From contig UNSJ01000068.1 in assembly GCA_900548405.1 (NCBI GenBank), positions 1-6,918 on the forward strand: 6,918 nucleotides of DNA. Reading direction: 5' to 3'. A model generated the notes under the pieces. The model was not told the origin of the DNA and did no database searches. It worked only from the letters and a program-made list of their open reading frames with translations. Origin of the DNA: Candidatus Gastranaerophilales bacterium (GTDB taxonomy: Bacteria > Cyanobacteriota > Vampirovibrionia > Gastranaerophilales > Gastranaerophilaceae). Below are positions 6,246 to 6,918 of the stretch, one piece after another (position 1 is the stretch's first letter; every line of letters begins with the position of its first letter). The position numbers and the translations under genes are program-made.

Positions 6246-6737
6246 TTATTTTGTTTCAGTCTTTGGTTTAGAAGTAATTACGGTAAATTTATCAACATCC
6301 ATCCAAGGGTCACCAAGTGCAGTCGAAAATACTTTTCCCGTAAATTCAATTTCATCGCCTGAATTCAAATCAATATGTTTTTCTGCAACAGTTCTGTCAA
6401 TAAATATTTTTAATTCTGAGAGGGGAATGTTATGATCTAAAACATCCGGTCTTTGAATCAAGAAAGAAATATATTTTTCAGAACTTCTCATAGCAGGCTT
6501 GTAATCAAGTCCTAATGTAGAAAACTTATCAAATTTAGCTTTTATTTTAATATTTTTATTAAGGTAAAAGTTTGGTCTTGCAACAACATCCAAAGGACTT
6601 ACTGTTAAATATGATGCGGCTTGATGAGTTTGAGCTGTGGCAGCAGTATTTACCAATAAAGTATCAGATGCTGCAAATGACACCCCTAAACCTGCGGTAA
6701 TAGCAAGAATTAATATCAAACCTTTTATTTTATTCAT
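6246..6737 (-). CDS. Exported small protein, possible OB-fold, function unknown
   Basis: The protein is 163 residues. The N-terminus MNKIKGLILILAITAGLGVSFAAS is a typical Sec signal peptide: basic start, hydrophobic core, and a likely cleavage after SFA or FAA near residue 22-23. The mature part has a polar linker (about 24-45), then alternating beta-strand-like segments: LNKNIKIKAKFDKFST, KYISFLIQRPD, LKIFIDR, GDEIEFTGKVFST and WMDVDKFTVI. The pattern 'strand-KxxF-strand-GDxxxFTGxV' with a final 'DVDKF' strand resembles small OB-fold nucleic-acid or ligand-binding domains, but no family is claimed. GAGGGG (6744-6749) lies 6 nt before the ATG. It is the first gene of the operon with the GH57 enzyme, whose start is 24 bp beyond its stop. 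One partner is exported and the other cytoplasmic, so the pairing may be transcriptional only. Confidence 0.8.
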   Translation of the reverse strand: MNKIKGLILILAITAGLGVSFAASDTLLVNTAATAQTHQAASYLTVSPLDVVARPNFYLNKNIKIKAKFDKFSTLGLDYKPAMRSSEKYISFLIQRPDVLDHNIPLSELKIFIDRTVAEKHIDLNSGDEIEFTGKVFSTALGDPWMDVDKFTVITSKPKTETK

Positions 6738-6772
6738 TATAATCCCCTCTTATTTAATCATTTTACAATAAT

Positions 6773-6800
6773 ATTCTATCACAATATTTATTATTTGTAA
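6773..6800 (-). promoter_or_regulatory. Possible promoter of the exported-protein/GH57 operon
   Basis: On the minus strand, TTACAA (6800-6795) and TAGAAT (6778-6773) are 16 bp apart, which would give a 5' UTR of about 28 nt. The -10 is good, but the -35 matches consensus at only three positions, so the call is tentative. Confidence 0.35.
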
Positions 6801-6826
6801 CTACCCGCCCTTATAATTAAATTTTG

Positions 6827-6854
6827 TTGAAAAATTTAAAAAATCGTTTATAAT
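6827..6854 (+). promoter_or_regulatory. Sigma70-type promoter of the third pilin-type leader
   Basis: TTGAAA (6827-6832) and TATAAT (6849-6854) have a 16-bp spacer. This is the same arrangement as at 872-899, including the GTT preceding the -10. It lies back-to-back with the minus-strand operon promoter. Confidence 0.75.
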
Positions 6855-6877
6855 GAAAATAACGAAAGGAGCAATTT

Positions 6878-6918
6878 ATGAGAAAGTTTAGTAAAGAAGC
6901 TGTTACGTCAATTGGAAA
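6878..6918 (+). CDS. 5' end of a third pilin-type leader ORF (partial)
   Basis: Thirteen codons are visible, reading MRKFSKEAVTSIG, after AAAGGAG (6865-6871) with a 6-nt spacer. They match the leader of pilin 2 (MRKFSKKAATLVG) in 8 of 13 positions, and the nucleotide match is closer still. By homology, the downstream part should encode another prepilin-type protein, probably with a G tract near codon 30. That part is outside the window and is an inference. Confidence 0.65.
   Translation, partial: MRKFSKEAVTSIG

Larger units (their letters stand above)
6827..6918 (+). repeat. Dispersed 5' module, copy B
   Basis: This is the second copy of the promoter, SD and leader module found at 872-972. 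The sequence ACGAAAGGAGCA and the codons for MRKFSK are nearly identical. It lacks the extra bases of about 909-918. The copy continues beyond the window, so its full extent is unknown. The first bases of the window (AATTTATGA at 3-11) look like a remnant of the same SD-to-ATG spacer in front of pilin 1. Confidence 0.75.

Noticed and set aside
1..6918. CRISPR array, tRNA/rRNA genes, insertion sequence or retroelement
   Set aside because: No regularly spaced repeats, cloverleaf, transposase or reverse transcriptase coding was seen.

Overview
The window is AT-rich bacterial DNA. Its genes have Shine-Dalgarno sequences of the AAAGGAG/GGAG type, TATAAT-type promoters and hairpin-plus-T terminators. 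The combination of prepilins with a G^FTLAEVL(I/V)TLGIIGVV N-terminus, a GH57/DUF3536 glycoside hydrolase and a Gln-rich HEAT-repeat protein suggests a gut Gastranaerophilales-like (Melainabacteria/Vampirovibrionia, non-photosynthetic cyanobacterial) genome. That placement is an inference from protein flavour; no rRNA or marker gene is present to prove it.

Layout. (1) Positions 1-1726 hold two tandem plus-strand type IV pilin-like genes, each ending in its own terminator. The second has its own promoter; the promoter of the first would lie upstream of the window. Both carry a run of exactly ten G between the ATG and the prepilin cleavage site. In both, the good ATG (8 and 932) is out of frame with the pilin body by one base: 10 G leads to an early stop, 9 G also leads to a stop, and only 11 or 8 G joins the leader to the pilin. 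(2) Positions 1730-3018, minus strand, are a translationally coupled pair: a Q/P-rich HEAT-repeat protein followed by a small Gly-rich membrane-associated protein. Neither has a recognised function. (3) Positions 3136-3717, plus strand, are a YkgJ-type cysteine-cluster protein with an apparently leaderless mRNA. (4) Positions 3720-6737, minus strand, are a two-gene operon: an exported small protein with a possible OB-fold, then a cytoplasmic GH57/DUF3536 enzyme. (5) Positions 6827-6918, plus strand, hold a third copy of the promoter, ribosome site and leader seen in front of pilin 2, running off the window edge.

The most interesting signal is the pilin family with a shared, apparently propagated 5' module (promoter, SD, leader peptide, poly-G tract). 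It looks like a set of contingency loci in which G-tract slippage would switch individual surface or secretion pilins on and off. Both complete copies here are in the OFF register. This is read directly from the sequence apart from the switching itself, which is inferred; a tract-length assembly error must also be excluded.
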